DNA of 64,000 nucleotides from assembly GCA_947489665.1 (NCBI GenBank), contig CANLEH010000001.1:840501-904500 (forward strand), written 5' to 3'. Each line of letters begins with the position of its first letter. Positions within the stretch are counted from its first letter, which is position 1. Shown here in pieces: positions 44,979-54,714 of the stretch. Position numbers and translations under genes: made by a program. This DNA comes from an uncultured Roseicyclus sp. GTDB taxonomy: Bacteria > Pseudomonadota > Alphaproteobacteria > Rhodobacterales > Rhodobacteraceae. Under the pieces are notes generated by a model. That model saw nothing but the letters and a program-made list of their open reading frames with translations. It was not told where the DNA came from and ran no database searches.

Positions 44979-45284
44979 TCAGCAAGGCCCCCCGACAAGG
45001 CCAAGACCCACCAAGACGCTGAAGACGCCCACAAGCGCTGCGATCCCGGGAACCACCATGTTCATGGTGCGTGCCGAGGATTGGTCGTTGCGCGCGCTTA
45101 TGACGCCGCCCAATCCAACGAGAACGGCCAGCGCGCCCAAGCCCAGTTTGGCGACATCCAAATAGCTGCAGCTGACCACGCCGTTGAGGTTGGAGGTGGA
45201 GCTGAAATTGACGCTGATCACAAGGCTCAAAATCGCAAGAACGGCGGCACCTTTGGCGCTGCCTGAAAGATCGGAAAAAGTCAT
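44979..45284 (-). CDS. Small membrane protein of unknown function
   Basis: The 101-residue protein has about three hydrophobic segments (10-25, 45-65, 76-96) and a short Asn/Ser-rich loop (NFSSTSNLNGVVSCSYL) with one Cys, and a C-terminal GGPC. AAAGGA lies about 9 bases before the ATG. Its start region faces the divergent flavin monooxygenase gene at 45405. It lies 125 bases upstream of the secreted HExxH gene on the same strand, so the two may share a transcript. No family recognised. Confidence 0.6.
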   Translation of the reverse strand: MTFSDLSGSAKGAAVLAILSLVISVNFSSTSNLNGVVSCSYLDVAKLGLGALAVLVGLGGVISARNDQSSARTMNMVVPGIAALVGVFSVLVGLGLVGGPC

Positions 45285-45404
45285 CAGAAGGGGTCCTTTG
45301 TTGAATGCTGTCAGGGTGTCGCCGTACATGCCTTCCCGCAAGTCCGGAAATCCGCCACATCCTGCCGCATGGTCGTGGCCGCAGGGGCAGCTATCGTCGG
45401 TGCC

Positions 45405-46586
45405 ATGAAACAAGAGATTGCAATTGCCGGGGCGGGCATCGGTGGCCTGGCCGCCGCCGCCCTTCTGGCCGCTGATGGTCACAAGGTCACCGTTTTCGAC
45501 CAGTTCGATGCGCCACGACCGGTCGGCTCCGGCCTGGTGATCCAGCCCGTTGGCATGGACGTTCTGACGGCATGTGGGGCCGCACCTGAGGCCCTGGCGC
45601 GCGGCACGCCAATTGCCACGATGTTTGGCGATGAAGTTGCGCGCAATCGTACCGTTTTGTCGGTGGCCTACGGGAAATCCGCAGATCGCAAGGGGCTCGG
45701 CATTCACCGGGCAGCCTTGTTCGGGGCGCTCTACGATGCGGCCCAAACGGCGGGGGCCACGATTGTTGCAAGCAGTCCCGTTGCGGGACGCGATGGTCAG
45801 TATGTTTCGGTTGGTGGCCGACTTGAAGGGCCGTTCGATCTGATCGTTGACGCGCTTGGTGCGGGCTCGACCCTGTCGCCGCTCAGGTCCCGCGCGCTGC
45901 CTTACGGCGCGGTTTGGGCCACCGTTCCCTGGCCCATCGATGCACCTTTCCCGGAAGATCGCCTGACCCAACGCTATCGCCGCGCAGATCGTATGCTGGG
46001 TGTCCTGCCCGTCGGTACGATGCGAGAGGCAGCTGGCAAGCGGTTGGCCGCGATCTTCTATTCGCTCAAGGCGGATGCGATCGACACCCATTTCAGCCGT
46101 CCTTTCGCCGCATGGCGGGCAGAGGCGGAGGCGCTTTGGCCTGAGTTCAAAGCCTTCCTTCCCGAGGATCTAGGCCATGCCGACTTTACCCGCGCCACCT
46201 ACACCCATGGGACCCTGAAACGCCCCTATGATGATGGCATGGTCCATATCGGGGATGCCGCGCACCGTGCCTCGCCTCAGCTGGGGCAGGGCGCAAACAT
46301 GGCGCTCCTGGATGCACGTGCTTTGCAGCTGTCTCTTCGGCAGGCGTCTAGGGAGGAGGCCATGCGCCGTTATGCCATGGCCCGGCGCTGGCATGTCTGG
46401 CTCTACCAGATGATGTCGGCCTCGTTCACGCCGCAATACCAATCCGATAGCCGCGCCTTGCCGGTCCTGCGGGACCGCGTTCTGGCGCCACTCAGCCGCA
46501 CATTCCCGGTGCCGGCGATCCTGACAAAGCTGGTCTGCGGTGATCTGGTGCCGCCTATGGCGTCCCTGACGCCGCGCTCCGACTGA
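45405..46586 (+). CDS. FAD-dependent aromatic-type monooxygenase
   Basis: The 393-residue protein belongs to the PHBH-fold flavin monooxygenases: IAGAGIGGLAAAALLAADG (FAD GxGxxG), a DALG segment (VDALGAGST) and the FAD-phosphate motif MVHIGDAAHRASPQLGQGAN. Family members hydroxylate aromatic or related substrates or act in quinone biosynthesis; nothing nearby defines the substrate. Its 3' end overlaps the convergent EamA gene by 32 bases. A weak ribosome-binding site precedes the ATG. Confidence 0.85.
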   Translation: MKQEIAIAGAGIGGLAAAALLAADGHKVTVFDQFDAPRPVGSGLVIQPVGMDVLTACGAAPEALARGTPIATMFGDEVARNRTVLSVAYGKSADRKGLGIHRAALFGALYDAAQTAGATIVASSPVAGRDGQYVSVGGRLEGPFDLIVDALGAGSTLSPLRSRALPYGAVWATVPWPIDAPFPEDRLTQRYRRADRMLGVLPVGTMREAAGKRLAAIFYSLKADAIDTHFSRPFAAWRAEAEALWPEFKAFLPEDLGHADFTRATYTHGTLKRPYDDGMVHIGDAAHRASPQLGQGANMALLDARALQLSLRQASREEAMRRYAMARRWHVWLYQMMSASFTPQYQSDSRALPVLRDRVLAPLSRTFPVPAILTKLVCGDLVPPMASLTPRSD

Positions 46587-47478
46587 CGGCCCGTTCCCGA
46601 AAGACAATATAAAGCCCCGCTGCAATCGTCACCGCGATGCCCGCTGCCGCCAAACCGTTTGGCAAGTCACGGAACATCACGAAACCGACCAGTGTTGCCA
46701 TCGGGATCTCCAGGTACTGCATCGGGGCGAGTGTGGCCGAGGGCGCAAAGCGCAAGGACCATGTCATCAGCAAATGCCCGATGGACCCAGCAATCCCCAA
46801 CGCCACGAAAAGCCAGATTTCATTGCCGATAGGTGAGATCCATCCAACCAAAGGTGCGTCCCCCGATACCATCAGGAACACGAGTGGAGCCACGAACGGC
46901 AGCGCAAGTATGCCGGATGAGGCTTGCAGCGCGAGCGGGTCGATCTCTTTCGCCATGGCGCGCGTCACCAGCATGAAAAAGGCGAACACAAAGGCGACCC
47001 CAACCGGCAGGAGCGCGCCCCAACCCACAGCCGCGAAACTGGGTTGCACCACCATCAGCGTGCCGACAAACCCCACGGCGCATGCAATCAACCGGCGCGG
47101 CCCAACCTCTTCCTGCAGGAAGAAGCGCCCAAGCAAAAGCATGATGAAGGGCATCACGAAGGCAATGGCAACTGCGTCCGCCAAAGGTAGCAACCGAAGG
47201 GCTGAAAACATCATCAAAAGGCCCGAGATCTGCAGCGCCGCGCGCAGGGCTGTCAAACCGACGACGCGGGCCGACGGGAACAAGACCGCCCCGGCCATCA
47301 TTGCCATCGGTGTGAACAGCAAGGCCTGGGTGGCAAACCGGACAACGATCAGCTGAAATAATGGGAAGTCTTCGCCCAACAGCTTGGCCAGCGCATCCGC
47401 AAACGGAATGACGGCGCAGAAGCCAAACATCAGCAAGATGCCCAACAGGGGCCGGTCAGTTGTGGTGTCGCGGGCCAT
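46555..47478 (-). CDS. EamA-type (DMT superfamily) transporter
   Basis: The 307-residue protein has ten hydrophobic segments and two EamA repeats; AFVMPFIMLLLGRFFLQEEV and YLEIPMATLVGFVMFRDLPN are the paired motif regions. DMT transporters export metabolites such as amino acids or drugs; the substrate is unknown. The end overlaps the convergent monooxygenase gene. It lies 32 bases downstream of the CNB-flavoprotein gene on the same strand. Confidence 0.87.
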   Translation of the reverse strand: MARDTTTDRPLLGILLMFGFCAVIPFADALAKLLGEDFPLFQLIVVRFATQALLFTPMAMMAGAVLFPSARVVGLTALRAALQISGLLMMFSALRLLPLADAVAIAFVMPFIMLLLGRFFLQEEVGPRRLIACAVGFVGTLMVVQPSFAAVGWGALLPVGVAFVFAFFMLVTRAMAKEIDPLALQASSGILALPFVAPLVFLMVSGDAPLVGWISPIGNEIWLFVALGIAGSIGHLLMTWSLRFAPSATLAPMQYLEIPMATLVGFVMFRDLPNGLAAAGIAVTIAAGLYIVFRERAVSRSAASGTP

Positions 47479-47510
47479 TGCGACTGTCTGGCACGGGGCG
47501 GCGCTGCCCG

Positions 47511-49133
47511 CTAGTCCGCGTTCAGATATTCCCAGACCCGAGAGATCACAACGGATCCTTCGCCCACCGCACTCGCCACGCGCTTCACGCTGCCAGCGCG
47601 CACATCGCCCACCGCGTAGATGCCGGGGCAGGAGGTCGCGTAACCACTCGATTGTCCGACATCTGCGCCGGTCTTTACAAATCCCTGCTCGTTCAGATCG
47701 ACAAGGCCTGAGAGCCATTGCGTATTTGGCGCGGCCCCTACCATAACAAACACGGCGCGCGTCCTGATCTGCCAATCCTGTCCGTCAGCCGCGTTACGGA
47801 TGGTGATGGCATCCAATTCGGTGTCACCATGGCAGCAGGTCATCTGCGTCCGATAATGGATCGTGATGCGGGGATGCGCCTCCAGCCGGTCCGTCAGGTA
47901 GCGCGACATGGACGCGGCAAGACTGTCGCCGCGCACAAGGACGTGGACATGTTGCGCCGTGCGGCTGAGGAACATCGCGGCTTGCCCGGCGGAGTTGCCA
48001 CCGCCGATGACCACCACCTCAGTGTTACGGCAGAACCGTGCTTCTACATCCGTGGCTGCATAGTAGATGCCCGCACTTTCGAAGTCTTCGAGCCGTTCGA
48101 TAGGCAGTTTTCGGTATTGGACGCCTGTGGCCACGACCAATGCGCGGGCGCAGGTCTCCGCCCCGTCATCAAGCGTAATATGAAAGGTGCCGTCGTCCTT
48201 GCGCATAAGTGTGACCGCCCGGCGTGGGACAGCAAAGCGGGTGCCAAACTTCATCGCCTGCACCTCACCGCGCCAGCACAAATCGGCGCCGGAGATGCCG
48301 GTGGGAAAGCCCATGTAGTTTTCGATCCGGCTTGAGGTGCCGGCCTGCCCGCCAACGGCCAGGTCTTCGACCACGAGCGCCTTTAGCCCTTCGGAGCCAG
48401 CATAGACCGCCGCCGCCACGCCCGCGGGCCCGCCGCCCACAATCAGCACGTCATGAAGCTCGTCTTCTTCAAAACTAAGGTCCAGGCCCATCCGCGCGGC
48501 GATCTTGCGCGGCGTGGGGTCCGCGATCACCTCGCCCTTCCCGAAGATGACGGCTGGCGCGTTCGGCGCGATAGAGCATGCATGCGCGACCGCTTCGGCC
48601 TCCGCTTCATCCAATGTCAGGGAGCGTACGGGGATCCGGTTCCGCCCGGCAAAGGCGGCAATCCGGCGAATATTGCGGTCTGCCTCAGCCCCGATCAACG
48701 TCAGGGCCGAGGCTTCGCGCTCCAACTGGCCCCGCCGGCGCGCCGCGAACACTGTGATGATGATGTCAGACATCTCAGGGACGCGCGCCATCAGGTCGAG
48801 CATCGTTTCCCGTTCAACGCACAAAAGCGTCGTGTCCTGAACGGCCCGCAAAGCCATGGAGTAAGCCCCGCCATGCAGGAACGCGATGTCACCGGCAAAT
48901 TGCGTCGGGCCCAGTGTCGCGCCATCGCCGTATCGCCCACCGGTCGAAGGGTCGACCGCCTCCATCTCGCCGTCCAGAAGATAGCAGAATTCAGTCACCA
49001 GCTCGCCTGCACGGTGCAGAACTTCGCCTGCCTTTAGGCGGCGTTCGACCCCCACTTTTCGCATCGCCGCGACATGCGCATCCTCCAGCGGGGTGCGCAC
49101 CATCGTCTTCAGATCAGCTGCGAGCGTTTCCAT
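47511..49133 (-). CDS. Cyclic-nucleotide-binding domain / thioredoxin-reductase-like flavoprotein
   Basis: The 540-residue protein has three parts. Residues about 10-135 are a CRP-type cyclic-nucleotide-binding fold (LKAGEVLHRAGELVTEFCYL, GDIAFLHGGAYSMALRA). About 145-218 resemble a thioredoxin or glutaredoxin fold without CxxC (APAVIFGKGEVIADPTPRK). About 228-540 is a thioredoxin-reductase-like FAD/NAD domain (VLIVGGGPAGVAAAVYAGSEG, VVVIGGGNSAGQAAMF, GIYAVGDVRAGSVKRVA). The redox CxxC of genuine thioredoxin reductase is missing. The start overlaps the upstream DUF697 gene by 20 bases; AAGGGA supports 49133. It probably reduces an unknown electron acceptor. Confidence 0.85.
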   Translation of the reverse strand: METLAADLKTMVRTPLEDAHVAAMRKVGVERRLKAGEVLHRAGELVTEFCYLLDGEMEAVDPSTGGRYGDGATLGPTQFAGDIAFLHGGAYSMALRAVQDTTLLCVERETMLDLMARVPEMSDIIITVFAARRRGQLEREASALTLIGAEADRNIRRIAAFAGRNRIPVRSLTLDEAEAEAVAHACSIAPNAPAVIFGKGEVIADPTPRKIAARMGLDLSFEEDELHDVLIVGGGPAGVAAAVYAGSEGLKALVVEDLAVGGQAGTSSRIENYMGFPTGISGADLCWRGEVQAMKFGTRFAVPRRAVTLMRKDDGTFHITLDDGAETCARALVVATGVQYRKLPIERLEDFESAGIYYAATDVEARFCRNTEVVVIGGGNSAGQAAMFLSRTAQHVHVLVRGDSLAASMSRYLTDRLEAHPRITIHYRTQMTCCHGDTELDAITIRNAADGQDWQIRTRAVFVMVGAAPNTQWLSGLVDLNEQGFVKTGADVGQSSGYATSCPGIYAVGDVRAGSVKRVASAVGEGSVVISRVWEYLNAD

Positions 49134-50142
49134 CGCTTGTCCCTTCCCGTGCATTGAACAGGCCCGTCAGGGCCCGTTTGATCAGGCCGGTCACACTTGG
49201 CTTGCGCCCTGTGCCGAAAGGCAGCGGACGGCACACTTCCATCGTGGCAACGCCAACCCTCGCGGTCAGGGCGCCGTTCACGAGGCCCTCGCCAAATCGG
49301 CGCGACAGCTTCGACAGGACCGAGCCGCCAACGGCAGAGCCCAGAAGATCGTCGCCTATGGCAACGGCACCCGTCGCAACAAGATGGGTCAAAACCGCGC
49401 GAGTCAAACGCCAGGCGCCAAAAGTGCCCGCCCGCCCGCCGTAAACCTCGGCGATCTTGCGGATCATCCGCAGATTAGCGGTCAAAGCCGCGATGATATC
49501 CGCGAAAGCCAGCGGGACCAGCGCCGTTACTGTCGCCACCTGACGCGCCGCGGCCTCAACCTCGCGCTCGGCCATGGCGTCCAGAGGTGCCATCACCTCG
49601 GCCTCGGCCAAGGCAAAAAGGCTTGCCGGGTCGAACAGTTCGTCCCTCTGGCGATCCAAAACCTCACGCCCCAACCGAACTTCCGCACGACCGGCATAAA
49701 GAGAAGAAATTCGCCGCGCGACGTCTCGAGCGGCCTTCACATCCCCCGACGCCAACGCCGCTTCCGCCGCGCGGTGGACCTTGTCGAGCCGACCGAGGCG
49801 CGAAAACGCGGCCAGTTCCCGCAGACAGATGAGCAGAAGCGCGAATACCACCGCGCCGATCAGGCCGACTGCAATCCAACCCAAAACCGGGTTGGAGGCG
49901 AGCAACCCGGTCACAAAGTCCCACGCCGCAAGCGATGCCACGAACCCGACCAGGCCCACCAGCGCCGACCAGAAGAACCGCGCGAGCCAAGAGGGGCGGC
50001 GCGCGCCCAACGTCGCGACGACCTGCATGGCTTTGCCTTCCGGTGCTGGCATTCCCACATCGGGTACAGGTGCCGCCAGTTCAGGCCCGGCCTCCGGCGC
50101 ATCTTCCAACTCGATCAGGACGGGGCCTTTTCGCTCACTCAT
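49114..50142 (-). CDS. DUF697/TIGR01620-family inner membrane protein
   Basis: The 342-residue protein has an acidic N-terminal tail, two hydrophobic segments near 55-105 (FFWSALVGLVGFVASLAAWD, NPVLGWIAVGLIGAVVFALL), and a C-terminal DUF697 domain (TALVPLAFADIIAALTANLR to GRKPSVTGL). This is the YcjF/TIGR01620 family that is almost always paired with YcjX, as here. The two probably work together at the membrane in stress response. The start at 50142 lies after a TTTCGCTCACTC stretch; no strong ribosome-binding site is apparent. Confidence 0.88.
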   Translation of the reverse strand: MSERKGPVLIELEDAPEAGPELAAPVPDVGMPAPEGKAMQVVATLGARRPSWLARFFWSALVGLVGFVASLAAWDFVTGLLASNPVLGWIAVGLIGAVVFALLLICLRELAAFSRLGRLDKVHRAAEAALASGDVKAARDVARRISSLYAGRAEVRLGREVLDRQRDELFDPASLFALAEAEVMAPLDAMAEREVEAAARQVATVTALVPLAFADIIAALTANLRMIRKIAEVYGGRAGTFGAWRLTRAVLTHLVATGAVAIGDDLLGSAVGGSVLSKLSRRFGEGLVNGALTARVGVATMEVCRPLPFGTGRKPSVTGLIKRALTGLFNAREGTSDGNARS

Positions 50143-50152
50143 TGCTCGCCCC

Positions 50153-50206
50153 CTGCTTCCTTGTTTCAAAAATACCTCGGGGGTTTGGGGGCTGGCCCCC
50201 AATTTG
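50153..50206 (-). repeat. Terminator-like dispersed element, copy 2
   Basis: On the minus strand, downstream of the ycjX stop, lies a G/C-run hairpin (GGGGGCCAGCCCCC), then CCCCCGAGGTATTTTTGAAA and CAAGGAAGC. This is the same hairpin-and-tail as copy 1 at 20461-20520, also located just after a gene and in the gene's orientation. Confidence 0.65.
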
Positions 50207-50226
50207 AAGGCTGGAAAATGGCTGTG

Positions 50227-51648
50227 TCATCGCAATTTATCCCCGATCAGGAATTCTGCTGCGCTATCCAACCGGATGTGAGGTGGCCCTTCGCCCGCCC
50301 TCAACGACAGCGGCGCGGGTGCAAACTTCATCACGCCAAATTCCGCATCCAACCAGGCCTCTGCACCGTCGCGGGCTGGGGCCAGGAGCACTTGCGGATC
50401 GGACGGCAAATCGCCGGGATGCAGGGCCGCTTGCCTGCCATCTTCCTGCAATGTCCCTCGCACCACGCCCAAGTCGGCGCCATTCACGCGGCGGGTCTCC
50501 TCGACGGTTGCACGCAAGGCGGCAATGGCCATGGCGCCCGTGTCGGCACCTGAAAAATCAGCCTTCCGCCGCGCGTCAGAGACCAACGCCTCCATGATCG
50601 CCTGCAACCGTCCGTGCTGATCGTGATGCAAATGATCCGCCTTTGTTGCGGCAAACAGGATCTTGTCCACGCGCTTGCCGAGGATCGAGGTCAGGAACGT
50701 ATTCCGCCCCGGACGGAAGCTGGCGAGGATGCCGCTCAGGGCCTGCCGCAAATCCTCGACCGCGCGCGGGCCGTTGTGGATCGCGCCAAGCGCGTCCACC
50801 AACACCACCTGTCGGTCAATCCGGGAAAAGTGGGCTCGGAAGAAGGGCTTCACGACCTGGGCTTTGTATGCCTCGAACCGGCGCTGGAATTCACGGGCCA
50901 GCGATCCCCGGGGCGTGGCCCCCGGCGGCAAGGGCGCAAAGGTCAGCGCGGGCGAGCCCTCCAGATCGCCGGGCAGCAGGAAACGCCCCGGCGTACAATC
51001 AGAAAAGCCGGACAACCGGGCTGCATTCAAATATTCGGTCCATCCGTCTGCTAGGGCCTTGGCCGCGCTTTCGTCCAACTTCGCCGTTGCATCGAACTCA
51101 TCGAGCCGCGCGATGAACGCGGCGCCCTCTTCCCGGGCCTGCGCCTTTGCCAAGGCCTCTACCGACCATCCGGCAAAATCCATCTCCAACAGCGCCAGAT
51201 CCAGAAGCCATTCGCCGGGATAGTCTACGATATCCAGATGAACCGTGCGTGGCCCGGAAAAGCCCGAAAGCAATCCCTTGGGCCGCACCCGAAGCGACAG
51301 GCGTAACTCACTGACCGAGCGGGTGCTTTCAGGCCAGAATGGTTCAGCCCCCGTCATCGCGGCCAAATGGCCTTCAAACCCAAACCTTGGCACCGTGTCA
51401 TCAGGCTGGGGTTGCAGGAACGCGGCCTCGATCCGGCCACCTGCGGCGGCTTCAAGCCCTGCCATCCGACCTCGGTCCATGAGGTTTGCCACCAACGACG
51501 TGATGAAAACCGTCTTACCCGAACGCGCTAATCCGGTAACGCCAAGTCGGATCACCGGTTCGAACAACATCTCCGACACGCCGTCGGTCACGGTTTCGAT
51601 CCCCCGGCCCAGGGTGTCTGCAATGGCTCCGATCACCAAGGGGGGCAT
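50227..51648 (-). CDS. ycjX: YcjX family P-loop ATPase (DUF463)
   Basis: The 473-residue protein has Walker A GLARSGKT at 39-46 ([19 protein letters not shown]) and the family stretches [33 protein letters not shown] and [17 protein letters not shown]. YcjX is a predicted GTPase/ATPase of the stress-linked ycjXF pair. The next gene downstream is its usual DUF697 partner. The start at 51648 is the first ATG of the frame. Confidence 0.92.
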   Translation of the reverse strand: MPPLVIGAIADTLGRGIETVTDGVSEMLFEPVIRLGVTGLARSGKTVFITSLVANLMDRGRMAGLEAAAGGRIEAAFLQPQPDDTVPRFGFEGHLAAMTGAEPFWPESTRSVSELRLSLRVRPKGLLSGFSGPRTVHLDIVDYPGEWLLDLALLEMDFAGWSVEALAKAQAREEGAAFIARLDEFDATAKLDESAAKALADGWTEYLNAARLSGFSDCTPGRFLLPGDLEGSPALTFAPLPPGATPRGSLAREFQRRFEAYKAQVVKPFFRAHFSRIDRQVVLVDALGAIHNGPRAVEDLRQALSGILASFRPGRNTFLTSILGKRVDKILFAATKADHLHHDQHGRLQAIMEALVSDARRKADFSGADTGAMAIAALRATVEETRRVNGADLGVVRGTLQEDGRQAALHPGDLPSDPQVLLAPARDGAEAWLDAEFGVMKFAPAPLSLRAGEGPPHIRLDSAAEFLIGDKLR

Positions 51649-51743
51649 CCTCTCGCGCTTGTGACCTCACAAGGATAGTCATTCGCATCAAAGGTTTCGA
51701 GGGGCGATGGACGGGGAAGATCAACTGGGGTAGCCCCGTGAAC

Positions 51744-52547
51744 ATGCCCCGCTACGCCTTCCGCATCGAATATGACGGCCGCCCCTTTGCGGGCTGGCAG
51801 CGTCAGGCCAATGTGCCAAGCGTGCAGCAAGCGCTGGAAGAGGCGCTGGCCAGGCTGCAATCGGTTGAGCCGCGCACGACGACTGCGGGCCGCACCGACG
51901 CGGGTGTGCATGCGACGGGGCAGGTGGCGTCTGTTGAACTTAAGAAGGTGTGGGAGCCGTTCCGGCTTGCAGAAGCACTCAATTGGCATCTCAAGCCCGC
52001 GCCCATCGCCATCACTGCCTGCACCGAAGTGCCGGAGGAATTCAGCGCCCGTTTCTCTGCTCTGTCGCGCAGCTACACCTACAGGCTCGTGTGCCGCCGC
52101 GCGCCTGTGGTCCATGATGCGGGGTTTGTCTGGCAAGTCCGGGGTGAGTTGGACGTGGCAGCGATGGCCGAGGGCGCGCAGCACCTGATCGGAAAGCACG
52201 ACTTCACCACATTCCGCGCGGTCCATTGCCAGGCCCAATCGCCGGTCAAAACACTCGACAAGATTGAGGTCGAAGAAGCCCCGGCCCTGGGCGGCGGGCG
52301 TGAGATCCGCTTTCACCTCAAGGCGCGCTCGTTCCTGCACAATCAAGTCCGCTCCATCGTCGGCTCGCTTGAACGTGTGGGTGCCGGATCCTGGGCTCCT
52401 GACGACGTGCGCACGGCCCTTGAGGCGTGTGACCGCGCCGCCTGCGGCCCCGTTGCCCCGCCCGATGGCCTTTACATGACCGCCGTTGGCTACGCCGATG
52501 ATCCGTTCCTGTCCGGCTGGTGCGAAACGCAAGTGGAGGCCAAGTGA
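51744..52547 (+). CDS. truA: tRNA pseudouridine(38-40) synthase
   Basis: The 267-residue enzyme isomerises uridines 38-40 in tRNA anticodon arms. The catalytic Asp52 lies in [27 protein letters not shown] and [19 protein letters not shown] are family motifs. MPRYAF at 51744 is the likely start; a GTG six bases upstream is possible. The stop shares a base with the selD start (TGATG), so a tRNA-modification gene is translationally coupled to selD. Confidence 0.95.
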   Translation: MPRYAFRIEYDGRPFAGWQRQANVPSVQQALEEALARLQSVEPRTTTAGRTDAGVHATGQVASVELKKVWEPFRLAEALNWHLKPAPIAITACTEVPEEFSARFSALSRSYTYRLVCRRAPVVHDAGFVWQVRGELDVAAMAEGAQHLIGKHDFTTFRAVHCQAQSPVKTLDKIEVEEAPALGGGREIRFHLKARSFLHNQVRSIVGSLERVGAGSWAPDDVRTALEACDRAACGPVAPPDGLYMTAVGYADDPFLSGWCETQVEAK

Positions 52548-54670
52548 TGGAGCAACCCGTTCCCATCGTAAAAGACCTTGTCTTTGTCGGCGGTGGCCAC
52601 ACCCATGCGTTGGTGCTGCGCAAATGGGGCATGAGGCCGGTACCGGGCGTGCGCGTAACTCTGATCAATCCCGGTGCGACCGCCCCCTATTCCGGGATGC
52701 TTCCCGGCCATATCGCAGGGCACTACGCGCGGGACGAGTTGGACATCGACCTTGTCCGCCTTGCCCGGTTCGCGGGCGCGCGCTTGATCGTGGATCGGGC
52801 GATATCGCTCGACCCCAAGGCGCGGCATATCCATGTCGGCTCGGGCCGGGTCCTGTCCTACGACATCGCGTCGCTCGACGTTGGGATAACGGCGGAAATG
52901 CCGGTTTTGCCGGGCTTTGCCGAACACGGGGTGCCAGCAAAACCGCTTGGCCGCTTCGCCGACATTTGGGCCGAGCGCTGCGAAGGGGATGGCCCGATCC
53001 GGATCGCAATTCTCGGTGGTGGTGTTGCCGGTTGCGAAGTCGCTATGGCCGCAGTCCACCGCATGAACGGCCTCAATCGGGAGGTGTCGGTGACGGTGAT
53101 CGACCGGGGCGCGGTGCTGTCCAGTGTCGTACCGGCGGCGCGCACCCGGCTGATGGGTGCGCTGATCGAACATGGCGTGGATGTCATCGAGAGCGCGATC
53201 CCAGCCTTAGTTGAGGCCGACAGCGTTGTTCTTGAAGATGGCCGCCGCATCGCCTCCGACCTGACCATCGGGACGGCTGGCGCGACCCCGCTGGCCTGGA
53301 TTGCGGACACCGGTCTGCCGTGTCGCGACGGCTTTCTTGAGGTTGACGAATACCTCCGCTCCACCGCTGATCCGTCGATTTATGCGGCGGGCGACTGTGC
53401 CCATATCGTCCACGATCCCCGGCCCAAGGCTGGCGTCTACGCGGTGCGTGCGGCGCCGATCCTGACCCACAATCTGCGTGCCGATCTGACCGGCTCACAG
53501 CGCAAGGCGTTCCGCCCGCAAAAGGATTTTCTCAAGCTGATTTCGATGGGCGACAAGGTGGCCGTGGCCGAAAAAGCAGGGTTCGCCCGCGCCGGTCGTC
53601 CGCTCTGGCGTTGGAAGAACCAGATTGACCAGCGCTTCATGGACCAGTTCCGGCATCTGCCTGAAATGCCGACGCCTCCCGTGCCAAAAGGCGCAGCAAA
53701 GGGCGTCGCGTCCGAGTTGGAGGGCCCGGCCCCATGTGGTGGGTGCGGGGCGAAACTGGGGTCCATGGCGCTGGACGGGGTTCTGGCGGGCGCACCCGGC
53801 GATGACGCTGCGGCTCTGACCATGGGTGATACGCGACAAGTCCTCAGCCACGATCACCTCCGCGCTTTTGCTCTCGACCCGGTGCTTGTCGCCCGCGTAG
53901 CCGCCATCCACGCGCTTGGCGACATCTGGGCGATGGGCGCAGAACCGCAAGCGGCACTGGCGCAAGTGATCCTGCCGCGCGCTGCGGCGCGCCTGCAGCG
54001 ACGGGCCTTGGATGAGGTGATGGATGCTGCTCGCGCTGTGTTCGCGGATGCCGGGGCCGAGATCATTGGCGGCCATTCCACCGAAGGCGCGGAGCTGACC
54101 ATCGGGTTCACCGTGACAGGCCTTCTCGATCGCGCGCCGATCACACTCTCCGGTGCCAAACCCGGAGACGCATTGATCCTGACGAAGCCGCTTGGCACGG
54201 GCATCCTCCTCGCGGCTGAGATGCAGACAAAGGCCCGCGGCGAAGACGTGCTGGCGTGCTGGAGTGTCATGCAGACCTCGTCGGCTGAGGCCGCCAAAGC
54301 GCTGGCGCCCCACGCCCATGCAATGACCGACGTAACTGGGTTCGGCCTTGCAGGGCATCTGCAGAATATCTGCCAAGCCTCTGGTGTCGGCGCTGAGATC
54401 GACCTTTCTTCCTTGCCGGTGCTAGCCGGGGCAGAGGCACTTGCCTCGCAAGGCATCCGCTCATCGCTCTATGCACAAAACGCCGCGGCAGCCCCGGTGT
54501 CCGGGGCCAATGGCCCTCGCGCCGACCTGCTCCACGACCCGCAAACCGCTGGCGGCCTGCTGGCGGCGGTTCCAGCTGAAGCCGCGGCTGACTTGCCCGG
54601 GATCGTCATCGGCAAAATCACACAATCAATGGGGCTCGTCGCGACTGGACAAGGCGGGCAACAGGCTTAG
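52547..54670 (+). CDS. selD: Selenide, water dikinase fused to an NADH-dehydrogenase-like flavoprotein
   Basis: The 707-residue fusion makes selenophosphate. Residues about 1-370 are a pyridine-nucleotide-disulfide-type FAD domain (KDLVFVGGGHTHALVL, RIAILGGGVAGCEVA, SIYAAGDCAHI). About 390-707 is SelD: Cys400 and Lys403 in PCGGCGAKLG correspond to Cys17 and Lys20 of E. coli SelD, with GDDAAALTMGD, HALGDIWAMGAEP, GGHSTEGAELTIGF and DVTGFGLAGHLQ. The catalytic residue is Cys, not selenocysteine. The SelD-flavoprotein fusion is known in some bacteria. It lies between truA and a molybdenum hydroxylase subunit. Confidence 0.95.
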   Translation: MEQPVPIVKDLVFVGGGHTHALVLRKWGMRPVPGVRVTLINPGATAPYSGMLPGHIAGHYARDELDIDLVRLARFAGARLIVDRAISLDPKARHIHVGSGRVLSYDIASLDVGITAEMPVLPGFAEHGVPAKPLGRFADIWAERCEGDGPIRIAILGGGVAGCEVAMAAVHRMNGLNREVSVTVIDRGAVLSSVVPAARTRLMGALIEHGVDVIESAIPALVEADSVVLEDGRRIASDLTIGTAGATPLAWIADTGLPCRDGFLEVDEYLRSTADPSIYAAGDCAHIVHDPRPKAGVYAVRAAPILTHNLRADLTGSQRKAFRPQKDFLKLISMGDKVAVAEKAGFARAGRPLWRWKNQIDQRFMDQFRHLPEMPTPPVPKGAAKGVASELEGPAPCGGCGAKLGSMALDGVLAGAPGDDAAALTMGDTRQVLSHDHLRAFALDPVLVARVAAIHALGDIWAMGAEPQAALAQVILPRAAARLQRRALDEVMDAARAVFADAGAEIIGGHSTEGAELTIGFTVTGLLDRAPITLSGAKPGDALILTKPLGTGILLAAEMQTKARGEDVLACWSVMQTSSAEAAKALAPHAHAMTDVTGFGLAGHLQNICQASGVGAEIDLSSLPVLAGAEALASQGIRSSLYAQNAAAAPVSGANGPRADLLHDPQTAGGLLAAVPAEAAADLPGIVIGKITQSMGLVATGQGGQQA

Positions 54671-54714
54671 TCTCCGCTTCAACAACGTCCCCCCTCGTGA
54701 AAGGCGTGCGCTCC

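Noticed and set aside
47511-49133. Genuine thioredoxin reductase
   Set aside because: The redox CxxC between the nucleotide domains is absent and an extra CNB domain is present.
52547-54670. Selenocysteine-containing SelD
   Set aside because: The catalytic position reads a TGC Cys codon (Cys400), with no in-frame TGA.
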